Shown here: one piece after another, positions 1 through 9,137 of the stretch
Position numbering within the stretch: the stretch's first letter is position 1
How the letters are laid out: each line of letters opens with the position of its first letter
Notes under the pieces: generated by a model
Database searches by the model: none
Told to the model about the DNA's origin: nothing
What the model saw: only the letters and a program-made list of their open reading frames with translations
NCBI GenBank assembly: GCA_934644965.1
Contig: CAKUDG010000001.1
Location: forward strand, 1 to 64,000
Length of the DNA: 64,000 nt
Source: an uncultured Victivallales bacterium
GTDB taxonomy: Bacteria > Verrucomicrobiota > Lentisphaeria > Victivallales > UBA1829
Direction: 5' to 3'
Program-made: the position numbers and the translations under genes

Positions 1-13
1 CATATTCATCATT

Positions 14-889
14 ATGCGCCATTCCAGAATGCTTCGATTACTTCATGCTCTTTACAATCTTACATCGGGCAAAATAAAGAATCCCTTCTCCGCAAGGACT
101 GGGCACCCCTACCCGGTCTTCCGAAAATGCAGGGCTTTTACGCTGATCGAACTGCTGGTTGTGATCGCGATCATCGCAATATTGGCGGGATTGCTGTTTC
201 CGGCAGTGAATCTTGCAAGACAGAGAGCGGAGACCATCAATTGCGTATCACAACTCAAACAATGGGGGCTGGTTCTGAATATGTACAGGGAAGATTTCAG
301 TGGCGGACCAGTTGCTTGTCACCAAGGAGGCGCAGATAACTACGTGACGGATCCGAATTGGGAGCCAAGCGGATATGACATGCCCGGATTGAATTACATG
401 CTTTTTGCTCCATATGTCAAAAGCATGTCTCAACAGTTTAGGAATTCAAAAAAAAGTACAGCCATTCAATACTGCCCGACTAGTCTGAAAGCATCTCCCG
501 ACCCCGGATTCTGGAATTACGACGGAAAATACTATTGGTGTAATTCACAATATCCGAATTATGGAATCAATTGGCCGTTCTTCGTCAAATTCCGTAAAAA
601 TTGGGAGAAATATCCAAGCAAAGCAATCATGGGAGACGGCGGAGTCGGCGGCGGATATCATCTTTCAGGCCCTGAAAGTAAAAATTACAACGGATTCCTT
701 ACCTGGGGGCCAATCCATAACACAAGCGCAAAAATATATCCTCCGGGTTTGGGCGGAAAAAGTTGTCTTTGGGGCGGAACCATCAACCTGCTTCGCATCG
801 ACGGCAGTGTGCTCAGCCAAAATGATGAAAAGGCCGCCTATGAAAATTATGTTCTGATTGACGGCGTTACCGAATACATCCAACCATAA
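14..889 (+). CDS. Prepilin-type N-terminal cleavage/methylation domain protein (type II pseudopilin-like)
   Basis: The protein has 291 residues. A class III signal/transmembrane segment FTLIELLVVIAIIAIL lies at about residues 43-58. The Glu five residues into the mature helix is the usual mark of prepilin-peptidase substrates. A globular region rich in Tyr, Trp, Gly and Pro follows. Near the C-terminus, LLRIDGSV resembles the degenerate H-x9-DG tail of the DUF1559-like pseudopilins that are massively expanded in Lentisphaerae and Planctomycetes. The 42-residue leader before the Phe is long for the family and I see no strong ribosome-binding site, so the true start may be internal. The gene sits next to a small lipoprotein gene, a common pairing in these genomes. 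Its role beyond being a surface or periplasmic pseudopilin is unknown. Confidence 0.85.
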   Translation: MRHSRMLRLLHALYNLTSGKIKNPFSARTGHPYPVFRKCRAFTLIELLVVIAIIAILAGLLFPAVNLARQRAETINCVSQLKQWGLVLNMYREDFSGGPVACHQGGADNYVTDPNWEPSGYDMPGLNYMLFAPYVKSMSQQFRNSKKSTAIQYCPTSLKASPDPGFWNYDGKYYWCNSQYPNYGINWPFFVKFRKNWEKYPSKAIMGDGGVGGGYHLSGPESKNYNGFLTWGPIHNTSAKIYPPGLGGKSCLWGGTINLLRIDGSVLSQNDEKAAYENYVLIDGVTEYIQP

Positions 890-913
890 TGTAAAAAAAA
901 GGAAAAACGTTTC

Positions 914-1105
914 ATGAAATGTATCATTCTCACGATTTCTGCGCTGACAGTACTTTGCCTTATCGGATGCGACGATTCAAAAGACAATAGTCCACCGCCG
1001 GAAAGCATTTCTGAAGTACAGCTTTCTGACGATGCTCCGCAATGGATGAAGGATCAATGGAAGAAAAACAAAAAAGAAGCAGAACAAAAAAAGAAAAATC
1101 GTTAA
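914..1105 (+). CDS. Small lipoprotein
   Basis: A 63-residue protein with a lipoprotein signal: MKCIILTISALTVLCLIGC, with the lipobox LIGC giving Cys19 as the predicted lipidated residue. The mature part is short and hydrophilic and ends in a Lys/Glu-rich stretch (KKNKKEAEQKKKNR). An AAAGGA-like Shine-Dalgarno sequence precedes the ATG. It starts 24 bases after the pseudopilin gene on the same strand, so the two are probably co-transcribed. No enzymatic domain is visible. Confidence 0.75.
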   Translation: MKCIILTISALTVLCLIGCDDSKDNSPPPESISEVQLSDDAPQWMKDQWKKNKKEAEQKKKNR

Positions 1106-1828
1106 GACACTCGTTTCTCCTTAAATTTTAAGGGTTAACGCGAAACGGGTATAATACCTTAGTTTTGGAGATTCTGCCTCACTTTTCTGGAAATGCGCCT
1201 CTCGCGGAACCGGAGAATTGAAATAACGTTTCTATTCGTCCGGTTCCGCCCCTTTTTTTATCGGAGACATCTCTGGAAAAATAACCTCGGGGCTATATAA
1301 ATTCGCAGGCGCAATTCTCCGTCGTTGCAACGGATTGAAGATAAATGGTTTACTATTCTCCATCTGCGAAACGCTAAGCGCATTGCAAAATGGACTTATC
1401 GGCAGAAAGCCATCGATAGGTCGTCCAAAACTGTTCTCCGTTTTTCACGGAGCTATGAAAACAAGCTGATTCCGACCATCCCTTGAAAGGTCGTGTCGCG
1501 CAGAATAGGCATATTACCCTGTCCGCGACTGGAGAATTTTGGCCTCTTCTGCACTTTGTTCAAAAACTCGCCTCAAATGATAATTTTGATATTGTTTTCC
1601 GGCAGGTTGAAAATCTTGAGGCGCATATATTCAAGGATCAAGTCTATTTCAGAACTTGTAATCGACTAGCAGTCGGATATAGTAAACAAAAAGCTTTTAC
1701 ACCATTCATTCAATAAACAGTTGTCCTGCCCTGGAAAAGGCGCAAAGCAAGCATATAACATCGTCCGATTACTCAAAAAAACGATGCAATTTTCGCCCGG
1801 AGCCAAGAACATTGAAGGGGGCTTTTTT
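1106..1828. other. Long spacer with no convincing gene
   Basis: Apart from the terminator at 1204-1257, this stretch of more than 700 bases holds only a 77-codon open frame (1483-1716, +). That frame has no clear ribosome-binding site and no recognisable protein family. Base composition is more AT-rich than the neighbouring genes. It could be eroded DNA or a leader for the lipoprotein gene at 1829; I cannot tell which. Confidence 0.5.
1204..1257 (+). terminator. Rho-independent terminator
   Basis: A perfect 11-bp stem: GCGGAACCGGA (1204-1214) pairs with TCCGGTTCCGC (1239-1249) across a 24-base loop, followed by CCCTTTTTTT. It lies about 100 bases downstream of the small lipoprotein gene and probably ends the pseudopilin-lipoprotein transcript. 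Confidence 0.8.
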
Positions 1829-2608
1829 ATGAAATGCCATTTCATGCTGATTCCGATGATTGCCTGTACACTTGCCGCATGTCAACCTGAAGCATCCTCT
1901 TTTTACTCGCAAAGAAATCCTTCAATAGAAAAATCCCTTGCAAATGAAAACGGCATTCCGGAAAATGATGTGTTTGTGAAAGTCTCTTCGCAAAAAGCAC
2001 ATTACGTCAGAATCGAATTTAAAAGTCTTCCGCCGGACGCTTGTTTCAAGCTGAATTCCTCTATCCGCTATGGAAAAGGCCCTCAACCTCACATCATACA
2101 CATCAAGATTCCAGGCGGCGATGTGACCAATCTCCTGGCAGAACCGGAATGCAGGAGTATAACCAAGACAGGGAAAGTGCCAATCCTCTGCCGGAAACTT
2201 CCGGTCGGACGGATGAATCAGACCCCATTGAAACTGAAAAATTTTTCTCCGGAGGATCTGCTTGCGATCGCACCGAATATTCCTCTGGAATGGAATCGCG
2301 GAATCATCGAACTGGAGCCGGAAGACGGGATTGTCGACTGGGCCGTCATCGCCCGTTTCCCAGAAACTATCGCATGGCGCTTCTGCAATGTCAGAAAATG
2401 GCTGAATACAAAGACTTCCAATGTGGCATCGGATCGTTTCTCCTTTGATGGAGGCTCTCTTGAACTGCCGGCAGAGTTTTCTGTAAAAAAAATTCTCATT
2501 GCCAAAGATGTCGAACTTTCAGAACAGCTCAGGCTTATGCTTGTGAACAAGGCAAAAAAACATGTCTTGCCAAAGGATCGTTCAGATCCAGAACAATTTG
2601 AATTCTAA
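1829..2608 (+). CDS. Putative lipoprotein of unknown function
   Basis: About 259 residues. I chose the ATG at 1829, although the frame is open from 1721, because GAAGGGGG lies just upstream and the resulting N-terminus is a clean lipoprotein signal (MKCHFMLIPMIACTLAAC, lipobox LAAC). The mature part mixes beta-rich stretches (for example 'AHYVRIEFKSLPPDACFKL') with no family I recognise. The statements about export and lipid anchoring come from the signal; the function is unknown. It is isolated between a long spacer and a convergent dehydrogenase gene. Confidence 0.7.
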   Translation: MKCHFMLIPMIACTLAACQPEASSFYSQRNPSIEKSLANENGIPENDVFVKVSSQKAHYVRIEFKSLPPDACFKLNSSIRYGKGPQPHIIHIKIPGGDVTNLLAEPECRSITKTGKVPILCRKLPVGRMNQTPLKLKNFSPEDLLAIAPNIPLEWNRGIIELEPEDGIVDWAVIARFPETIAWRFCNVRKWLNTKTSNVASDRFSFDGGSLELPAEFSVKKILIAKDVELSEQLRLMLVNKAKKHVLPKDRSDPEQFEF

Positions 2609-2820
2609 AAACAATACAACTTTGATCCTGAATTTTGATACCCGAATCGATCAAAATGGAAATTGCCGTTCCCCTGCCAAGAGATCCCGGGTAAAATGTC
2701 ACTGATATTGAGGCGGCATAATCAACAGCTAGAAGGCTCTGTGCAGGGAGGGGAAAGAGGGAAAAACACTGCGTCTTTTCCGCGTATGGGACCATCCCCT
2801 CTTGATTGTGAAAGAGACCA

Positions 2821-3843
2821 TCAAAGCCTCACTGCTTCCCCGCTCCGCGTGGAGTCAATCATCGCAAAACTGATCTTCAGGCTGTTGTACGCATCCTGAA
2901 TCGTCGGGAGCGGACAAGGCTTTCCATTCAGGACCTCGGTAATGCTCTTCAGCTGGCAGAGAAGTGCCGAACCGGTATTCACCTCTTCCAGAGAAGCTCC
3001 GCCTGACGCGGCTCGGGCAAATTCTTCCTCCGGAGGAATCAGATTCGTCCCGCCATCTGATGTAAAGTGTGTGATCACGCCGCTCCCGTCCATGACAAGA
3101 GCCCCTTTGTCGCCATAGACTTCCATGCGCTCCGCAGAGCGCCCGAAACGCTGCCAGGAACAGAGCAAGTTGCAGATCACCCCGTTCTCATAGGTGACAA
3201 CCGCCGCAGCATAGTCCGCCGGAAGAGGCTGCTCACGCGAAAGAAGAAGACTGTCCGCATACACTCGTTTCGCAGGACCGAAATACCAGTTCATCAGATC
3301 AATGTGATGAGCAAGCATGTCGATGATGACCCCTCCGCAAAGATCAAAATCCGCAAACCAGTCTCCCGGCAGACGCTGGTATTTCCCCACGCTCAGATCC
3401 ACATTGCAGTAGCGCAGTTTCCCGATGAGTCCCTCCGAGATCAATTCCTTCATCCGGATGGATTTCGCCATGTGGCGACGGACAAATCCGACAGTAAAGA
3501 GTTTGTCGTAGTCCCGAAGCAGCCTCAGCAGTTCTTCCGCGGTTTCCGGATCCCGGCAGAGCGCTTTCTCGCAGAAAATCGCTTTGTGCGCCGCAACCGC
3601 AGCAAGAATTCCCTCCTGATGACAATAGGTCGGGGAGGTGATGATGACACAATCCACATCCGGTGAAGAGGCCAGGGATGCGGCACTGGGATGAATGGCG
3701 GCGCCGTACTCCGAGTGCATTTTCTCTGCCGCTTCCGGATTGATGTCGTACACGCCCGAAACAGCGGTGCCGTGAATGAGTCTGCTCTGGGAGGCATGGA
3801 CATTCCCCATGCGGCCGGCTCCGATGATGCCGTAACGAATCAT
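2821..3843 (-). CDS. Gfo/Idh/MocA family oxidoreductase
   Basis: 340 residues, the family's usual size. The N-terminal Rossmann fold has GIIGAGRMG (residues 5-13). The conserved CEKxL segment around residue 90, usually EKP, reads EKALCR here and supplies the catalytic Lys. The C-terminal domain has GGVIIDMLAHHIDLMNW, matching the G-G-x3-D-x3-H motif of inositol or sugar dehydrogenases. It probably oxidises a sugar or polyol with NAD(P) in the cytoplasm. An AAGGAG Shine-Dalgarno precedes the ATG. It lies 87 bases downstream of nagA on the same strand, which suggests amino-sugar or host-glycan catabolism. The substrate cannot be read from the sequence. Confidence 0.9.
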   Translation of the reverse strand: MIRYGIIGAGRMGNVHASQSRLIHGTAVSGVYDINPEAAEKMHSEYGAAIHPSAASLASSPDVDCVIITSPTYCHQEGILAAVAAHKAIFCEKALCRDPETAEELLRLLRDYDKLFTVGFVRRHMAKSIRMKELISEGLIGKLRYCNVDLSVGKYQRLPGDWFADFDLCGGVIIDMLAHHIDLMNWYFGPAKRVYADSLLLSREQPLPADYAAAVVTYENGVICNLLCSWQRFGRSAERMEVYGDKGALVMDGSGVITHFTSDGGTNLIPPEEEFARAASGGASLEEVNTGSALLCQLKSITEVLNGKPCPLPTIQDAYNSLKISFAMIDSTRSGEAVRL

Positions 3844-3930
3844 GTGAGGTTCTCCTTCCTGATTGGTATATTGTCTGCGTTGATGTTTCTTCTGTATTCT
3901 CTTGCTGTCGTGTGGATTGACATGGACTTG

Positions 3931-5121
3931 TCAGACCGGCGGAGGAAAAGTTTGCGGAAGTGTTTTCCCGCTGGAAAACTGTTCCCGCCCGGCGCACCAG
4001 ACGGAAATCGGATTCCAGTCACTGTCCGCAATGACAAAGTCCGCAAAGAAGCCGCTCCGCAATTCCCCGATTCCAGAAATGCCCAGAGATCGGGCCTGAT
4101 TGCTCCCCGCACAGCGGATCAATTCCGAATCCGGAAACAAATGCAGAGATCGGAGACGTTTCAATCCGTCGCAATAGCGGAGCAGACTGCCGGCAACTTG
4201 TCCGGACGGAAGAACCGCTCTTCCCTCACGGACAATCACCTTCAGACCTCCAAGCGTGTAATTCCCATCCGGCATGCCCGAGGCCCGCATGGAGTCGGTA
4301 ATCAGCAGAATCCGTTCGGGACCTTTCAGTTTCAGGATGATCCGGAGCATTTCATCGCTCAGATGAACCCCGTCGGCAATGATTTCCACAAAGACGTCAT
4401 CCGCCAGAAGCCCCCCGCCGACCATTCCCGGACGCAGATGATGAAGCGGCGTCATCATGTTGCAGAAATGAGTCAGATGCTTCATCCCGGCGATCCGCGC
4501 CCGTTCAAAACAATCAAAGTCTGCCATGCTGTGTCCCCCGGACGGCATGATCCCCGCTTCCGCAAGCTGACGGGTAAACTCAATCCCACCGGAAAGTTCC
4601 GGAGAATAGGAGACCTTCCGGACCCGGCAGACCGCATTCCAGTCCATCACCTCCGAAAAATCCGGCACCCGCAGATACGCCGGATTCTGCGCCCCCGCCC
4701 CTTCCGGATTGAAAAACGGCCCCTCCAGATGAATCCCGAGCGGACGACCGTATTCCGGCGATTCGGAACAATGCGCGGCAGTCCGGCAGATCCGGGTGAC
4801 GGAATCATGCCCGAGACTCAATGTCGTAACCAGAAACGAAGTGACGCCTTCGGAAAGTTTGCCGCGGGCGATGCGGCGGAATCCGGACTCGTCCGCATCG
4901 GAAAAGTCGCAGTTGTCGCGCCCATGGCAATGGATGTCGAAAAAGCCGGGGAGAAGGGTTTTTCCCTCCAGATCCAGGATCCGGTCCGCCTGGACAGCGG
5001 AAAAGTGTTCCTCACAAGGAAAAAACAGTCCGGCAATCCGCTTTCCGTCTATGAGCATGGAGCCGCGGACGATTTCGAGTCCGGGAGAAAGAATATGTGC
5101 ATTTTGGAACAGAATCTTCAA
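3931..5121 (-). CDS. nagA: N-acetylglucosamine-6-phosphate deacetylase
   Basis: 396 residues of the amidohydrolase superfamily. Family motifs in order are FDIHCHG (metal-binding HxH), HLEGPFFN, GGHS, THFCNMMTPLHH, and LLITDSMR, whose Asp is the catalytic residue. It hydrolyses GlcNAc-6-phosphate to GlcN-6-phosphate and acetate in the cytoplasm. The start appears to be TTG (5119-5121), with only a weak ribosome-binding site, and no in-frame ATG lies just upstream. No nagB is present in the window; the partner gene downstream is a Gfo/Idh/MocA dehydrogenase. Confidence 0.92.
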   Translation of the reverse strand: MKILFQNAHILSPGLEIVRGSMLIDGKRIAGLFFPCEEHFSAVQADRILDLEGKTLLPGFFDIHCHGRDNCDFSDADESGFRRIARGKLSEGVTSFLVTTLSLGHDSVTRICRTAAHCSESPEYGRPLGIHLEGPFFNPEGAGAQNPAYLRVPDFSEVMDWNAVCRVRKVSYSPELSGGIEFTRQLAEAGIMPSGGHSMADFDCFERARIAGMKHLTHFCNMMTPLHHLRPGMVGGGLLADDVFVEIIADGVHLSDEMLRIILKLKGPERILLITDSMRASGMPDGNYTLGGLKVIVREGRAVLPSGQVAGSLLRYCDGLKRLRSLHLFPDSELIRCAGSNQARSLGISGIGELRSGFFADFVIADSDWNPISVWCAGREQFSSGKTLPQTFPPPV

Positions 5122-5545
5122 GTCATGCTTTGTTTTCCCGGGTCCGGGACGGGAGAAAGGATCCGGATTACGTGGGGAAGCGGAACTTTGTTCCGTAAGG
5201 CGGAATGGGAGAAAGGGCAGAAATGGAAATGGCGGGAATTCATCTCCAAAATGGGGAATATGAAAAAAAAGTGTATTTATTTTTCCTACATCTGATATTT
5301 TGACTGGATTCTTTCCAGATACCGGGATATAGTGTCTCTGAAATCATAAACACCCGGAACGAGATGAATCCTCACACACAAAAAAATGGAAATTTTTCCC
5401 GTTTGAATGTAAGACGGCATAAGAAAAAGAGGTATATATTTTGGTGGTTTGTTGAGTTTCAATGAAATGATTCCACAATAATATCTAGCATGAACACGAG
5501 TGCTCCCCGTAAAAAAAAGAAAAAACAAGGGGGAGGAAAACAGGC
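5122..5545. other. Divergent intergenic region between nagA and a large secreted protein gene
   Basis: About 420 bases that must carry promoters for both directions. The middle is AT-rich. An inverted repeat CTGGA-TTCTT-TCCAG lies near 5300-5320, and a TTTCA-A-TGAAA repeat lies near 5457-5467, upstream of the + strand gene. Both are short and only weak operator candidates. No gene is seen. Confidence 0.4.
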
Positions 5546-8500
5546 ATGGACAGAAAGGAGTTTGCGGTGGACTGGAAAACCTTGACGGGAGCTGCGATAT
5601 TCGTCTCCTGCATTTTAACGGGGAATTTTCTGAATGCCCAGATTGAATTGCCAAAGCTGGATGCAATCGAAGGTCTTGGAGATACTCCCGAATTCACCAT
5701 GGAGGAATTGATTCCCGTCTCCAAAAAACCGGTGAATATGACCATCCCGGTGGAAAAAGGGCATGACTCGGCAGGGCTGACTTTCACGCTCAATTTTCCC
5801 GCCGAATTCCGCGTTGGAATTGAAACCGAGGACGGGACGAGAAGAGTGTTCACATTTGTCCCCGTCGCCCAGAAGATGGCAAGGAGACGTTCCGCCGCGG
5901 AAGCCTTCGGCAGAGTCAAGATCGAAATCACTGAACCGGAACCGGTATTTCAGAATCAGGCTCTCAATATCAGGGGGCTGGACATTACCTATTACGTCCG
6001 ACCGAAATTTGATCGCTACAATGCCAAGGTTCTCAACAAATCCATGATCCAATGGGAAGAACTTCCGGACGCATTGTCCAAACCGGTCCGTTTTGATGCC
6101 CGGCCCGCTGTCGACGGCATCGCCATCACGGTGGACGGTCGTTATGCCGGAACCGTCAAGGGGAGCAACAAGCTGGCTCTGCTCTATGTTCAGGGAGGAG
6201 CCGGCCCCACCATCGACAATGCGAAATCCTACAAGAACACGTTTTCCACCCCGTTTTTCGAGGCCATCGACTTTGGATGCGTCGCAAATCCGGGAATCAT
6301 GAAGGAAGCGAAATCCTCTCTGGGGGCCGGATACAGGGAAATCGAGGGGATTCCCATGATCCTTTCCGACGGGCCGAAAAGTTCGGATCTCTCCCTCACC
6401 AGGGCCACTCGCGGACTTGAACTTCTGGAAGTCGACTACAACCTTTCCCGCGATGCATTTGAACGTCTTCCGGAAGCCCAGATCACCGCTGTCCCGCTTG
6501 GATTTTACAGTTACGCCTATCTTCTCTTTGCCCTTGATCCGGATCCCAAAAAAGAACGCGCCATGACCATACGCATGACCCGTTTCTGTGACGGAGACGG
6601 CAGGGGAAGCGCTCTAGCCCATACCGATGTCAAACTTCCGGCGGATGACAGTCAGTTCCCCGCCAACATCAAGAAAGTGGGGACCGTCCAGCTGAACGGC
6701 GCGGAAGTCCCGCTCTACTTCGGCAAGTTTCCGATCAACACCGGCGAACTCCTCGACATCATCGACAACGATCCTCATCCCCGCGGCCGAAACAGGAAAA
6801 ACCCCTATCTCGACTTTGAACTCTTCGGCTCCCGCGGCGGAATCGGCGCCTATACGACGGGGCACATGAAACCCAGCGGCAGGCCCAGCGCTTTCAACAT
6901 CTTCGGAGTCACGCTCGAACGCGCTCCCGCAGAACTGCATCTGAAGCAGAACCAGCCGGGCAACATCTTCAACAACGACGATGTCCCGCAAACCACCGCC
7001 CTCATCAAAGCCAAACGCCCCGGCACCTATCTGCTCGAATGGACCATCGGCACCATCGAAGGCAAGGAATTCTATCCGGACAGGCTCGACTGGAAAGCGG
7101 AAACTCCCGGCATCGTTCTGAAAAAGGAAAGCAGAGAACTCACTCTCGCCGCGGAAGAGACCTGTGAAGTCACCATTCCCCTCTCCATGCCGGAACTCGG
7201 GCACTACACGCTCGAATTCAATCTCCATGAAAAAGGCAAGCCGGAAAACAGCATGAACCACAAAGCCTTTTTCGCCCTCCTCGGAAAAGATGACAGGCAG
7301 GCGACTCCGGCCGAATCGCCTTTCGGCTCCTGGTGGACTTCCGCCCATCACGGGACTCCCGATCCGCATATCGCACTGAAAGTCTTCAACAAGGCGGGCA
7401 TCCGGCGCATTCCTCCTGGAGCCGGCATGCCGAATTCTCTCAAAAAAGACGTCTTCAAACAGTATAAGATCACCATCAACCAGATCGGATGGGCGGGCAA
7501 TTTCCCGCCGGATGATCTTGAAAAAGCTTATGAATATTTCGAGGAGAAAATCGATCCGCAGGTCGAGAAGTTCCCGGACTGCAACGCCGCAAACATCTTC
7601 CACGAATCCTACGGAGACCCCCTGCCCCCGGAAATTCTCGGGGAAAAAGGTGCGGTTGGGAACGGCAGGGATTTGAACTTTGTCCAGAGAGCGACCGTCA
7701 TTGCGGAATATTACCGGAAGAAATTCCCGCACATCAAACTCATGTACGGGAACAACACCTCATCCGCCGGGCTCATTGCGGCTCTTCTGCGGAATCATTT
7801 TGATGTGTCTCTGATCGACTACATCGGGCTGGAAACGCCGGCGCAGGGCTGTGTTCCGGAACGACTCTGGCAGGGAGGCACCCAGGGGGCCTGGTTCGCC
7901 AGGGAAACGGGAAGACTCATTGCAGGGAAGGATTTCAAACTCTCCAGCTGTTATGAGTCATCAGCGCGTCCGCGGCGAATTCTCGGGTATCAGCGTCAGG
8001 CGGAATATCTGATCCGTGACGCTCTCGTGGGGCTGGCCTACGGTTTTGAACACCTCGGGATCAGCGGGCTCAGCGACCCCGGAAACGGATACAACCAGAC
8101 TCTCTGGGGAGACGGTGGACTCTGTGAACGGAACCCGCTCCTCTATCCGAAACCCATTTATGTCGCGTATGCGACGCTGACGAAGGCTCTGGATCAGGCC
8201 AAATTCCAAAGAAAAATGGATACCGGCTCCAATGTCGTCTACAGCCATGAATACGCGAGGAAACGCGGCGACTTCGCCTATGCAAACTGGACCCCGAAGC
8301 AGGAAGTGGAACTGCTCTTCACCTTCCCGGAAGACACGGAAGCGGAACTGCTCTCCTTCTACGGAAAAATCGAAAAACGGAAGACGAAGAATAAGAAACT
8401 CACGCTCCGGGCGTCCGAGGCCCCCGTGTATCTTCTTTCTCCAGTGAAGGCGCTTTCCGTAAAGGCGGAAAAACGTTTCAATCCGGAAGTGCCGAAGGCC

Positions 8501-9118
8501 TTCACCGTTGCAGACAAACTCGACGATCTCTCCAAATGGAGGCTGATTCCAAAATCCAATTCCCTCCCGAACTGGGACATTTTCCGCCGCACCGGCAAAT
8601 TCGAGGTCCGGGAAGTCAAAGATGAGGAAAAAGGCCGTTGCATCGAATTCAAACTCATCAAGGAAGGTGAAAAGCCTGATATCTTTGCGGAATACACGAA
8701 AATTGAAATGAAGCAGCCCGTCACCCTCCCCGGAAAACCCGACAGAATCGGAGTCTGGGTCAAAGGCGACGGCGGCTGGGGCAAAATCGGATTCGAGATC
8801 CAGGACGCCAACGGATGGCTCTGGCGCAGCGAAGGCATGTGGCACGATTTCCCCGGAAATCTCTACATCAATTTCGACGGCTGGCGTTTCGTGGACTTCC
8901 CCATCACCGGAGAGGGCAAGCCCTATCCCATCAACCAGTCCCTCGGAGGATACTGGGGCGGAAACGGCGGACGATCCATCGCCTACCCCGTCAAGGTGAA
9001 CGGACTCTACATCACTCTGAACCGCAAGGCGCTCGACCCCACCGACATGAAGGATGTCGACGGAGTGATCCGGATCTCTTCCATCGGATCCATCGAACTT
9101 CCCACGGACGAAAAATAA
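5546..9118 (+). CDS. Large secreted protein with possible TIM-barrel glycoside-hydrolase-like domain
   Basis: 1190 residues, preceded by a strong GGGGGAGGA Shine-Dalgarno. The N-terminus has a hydrophobic signal segment ending near 'LNAQ' (about residue 32). Residues 35-580 look like beta-sandwich modules. From about residue 590 the sequence changes to an alpha/beta pattern (SWWTSAHHGTPDPH, FHESYGD near 685, YIGLETPAQG near 761, a Trp/Gly-rich loop near 850). This is what I would expect of a clan GH-A-like barrel with Glu catalytic candidates, but no family signature is certain. Residues from about 985 to the end form a beta-rich module (GVWVKGDGGWGKIGFEI) like non-catalytic carbohydrate-binding modules. 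The LamG-like protein gene downstream is probably in the same transcript. Confidence 0.75.
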   Translation: MDRKEFAVDWKTLTGAAIFVSCILTGNFLNAQIELPKLDAIEGLGDTPEFTMEELIPVSKKPVNMTIPVEKGHDSAGLTFTLNFPAEFRVGIETEDGTRRVFTFVPVAQKMARRRSAAEAFGRVKIEITEPEPVFQNQALNIRGLDITYYVRPKFDRYNAKVLNKSMIQWEELPDALSKPVRFDARPAVDGIAITVDGRYAGTVKGSNKLALLYVQGGAGPTIDNAKSYKNTFSTPFFEAIDFGCVANPGIMKEAKSSLGAGYREIEGIPMILSDGPKSSDLSLTRATRGLELLEVDYNLSRDAFERLPEAQITAVPLGFYSYAYLLFALDPDPKKERAMTIRMTRFCDGDGRGSALAHTDVKLPADDSQFPANIKKVGTVQLNGAEVPLYFGKFPINTGELLDIIDNDPHPRGRNRKNPYLDFELFGSRGGIGAYTTGHMKPSGRPSAFNIFGVTLERAPAELHLKQNQPGNIFNNDDVPQTTALIKAKRPGTYLLEWTIGTIEGKEFYPDRLDWKAETPGIVLKKESRELTLAAEETCEVTIPLSMPELGHYTLEFNLHEKGKPENSMNHKAFFALLGKDDRQATPAESPFGSWWTSAHHGTPDPHIALKVFNKAGIRRIPPGAGMPNSLKKDVFKQYKITINQIGWAGNFPPDDLEKAYEYFEEKIDPQVEKFPDCNAANIFHESYGDPLPPEILGEKGAVGNGRDLNFVQRATVIAEYYRKKFPHIKLMYGNNTSSAGLIAALLRNHFDVSLIDYIGLETPAQGCVPERLWQGGTQGAWFARETGRLIAGKDFKLSSCYESSARPRRILGYQRQAEYLIRDALVGLAYGFEHLGISGLSDPGNGYNQTLWGDGGLCERNPLLYPKPIYVAYATLTKALDQAKFQRKMDTGSNVVYSHEYARKRGDFAYANWTPKQEVELLFTFPEDTEAELLSFYGKIEKRKTKNKKLTLRASEAPVYLLSPVKALSVKAEKRFNPEVPKAFTVADKLDDLSKWRLIPKSNSLPNWDIFRRTGKFEVREVKDEEKGRCIEFKLIKEGEKPDIFAEYTKIEMKQPVTLPGKPDRIGVWVKGDGGWGKIGFEIQDANGWLWRSEGMWHDFPGNLYINFDGWRFVDFPITGEGKPYPINQSLGGYWGGNGGRSIAYPVKVNGLYITLNRKALDPTDMKDVDGVIRISSIGSIELPTDEK

Positions 9119-9137
9119 TCAAAAACCGGACAAAAAC

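Noticed and set aside
1483..1716. 77-codon plus-strand open frame
   Set aside because: No ribosome-binding site, no family similarity recognised, and it sits in an AT-richer spacer. It could be a fragment, but I cannot support a gene call.
3691..5295. 534-codon open frame on the plus strand
   Set aside because: It lies antisense to nagA and the dehydrogenase gene, which have clear family motifs. The antisense protein is basic and repetitive with no domain.
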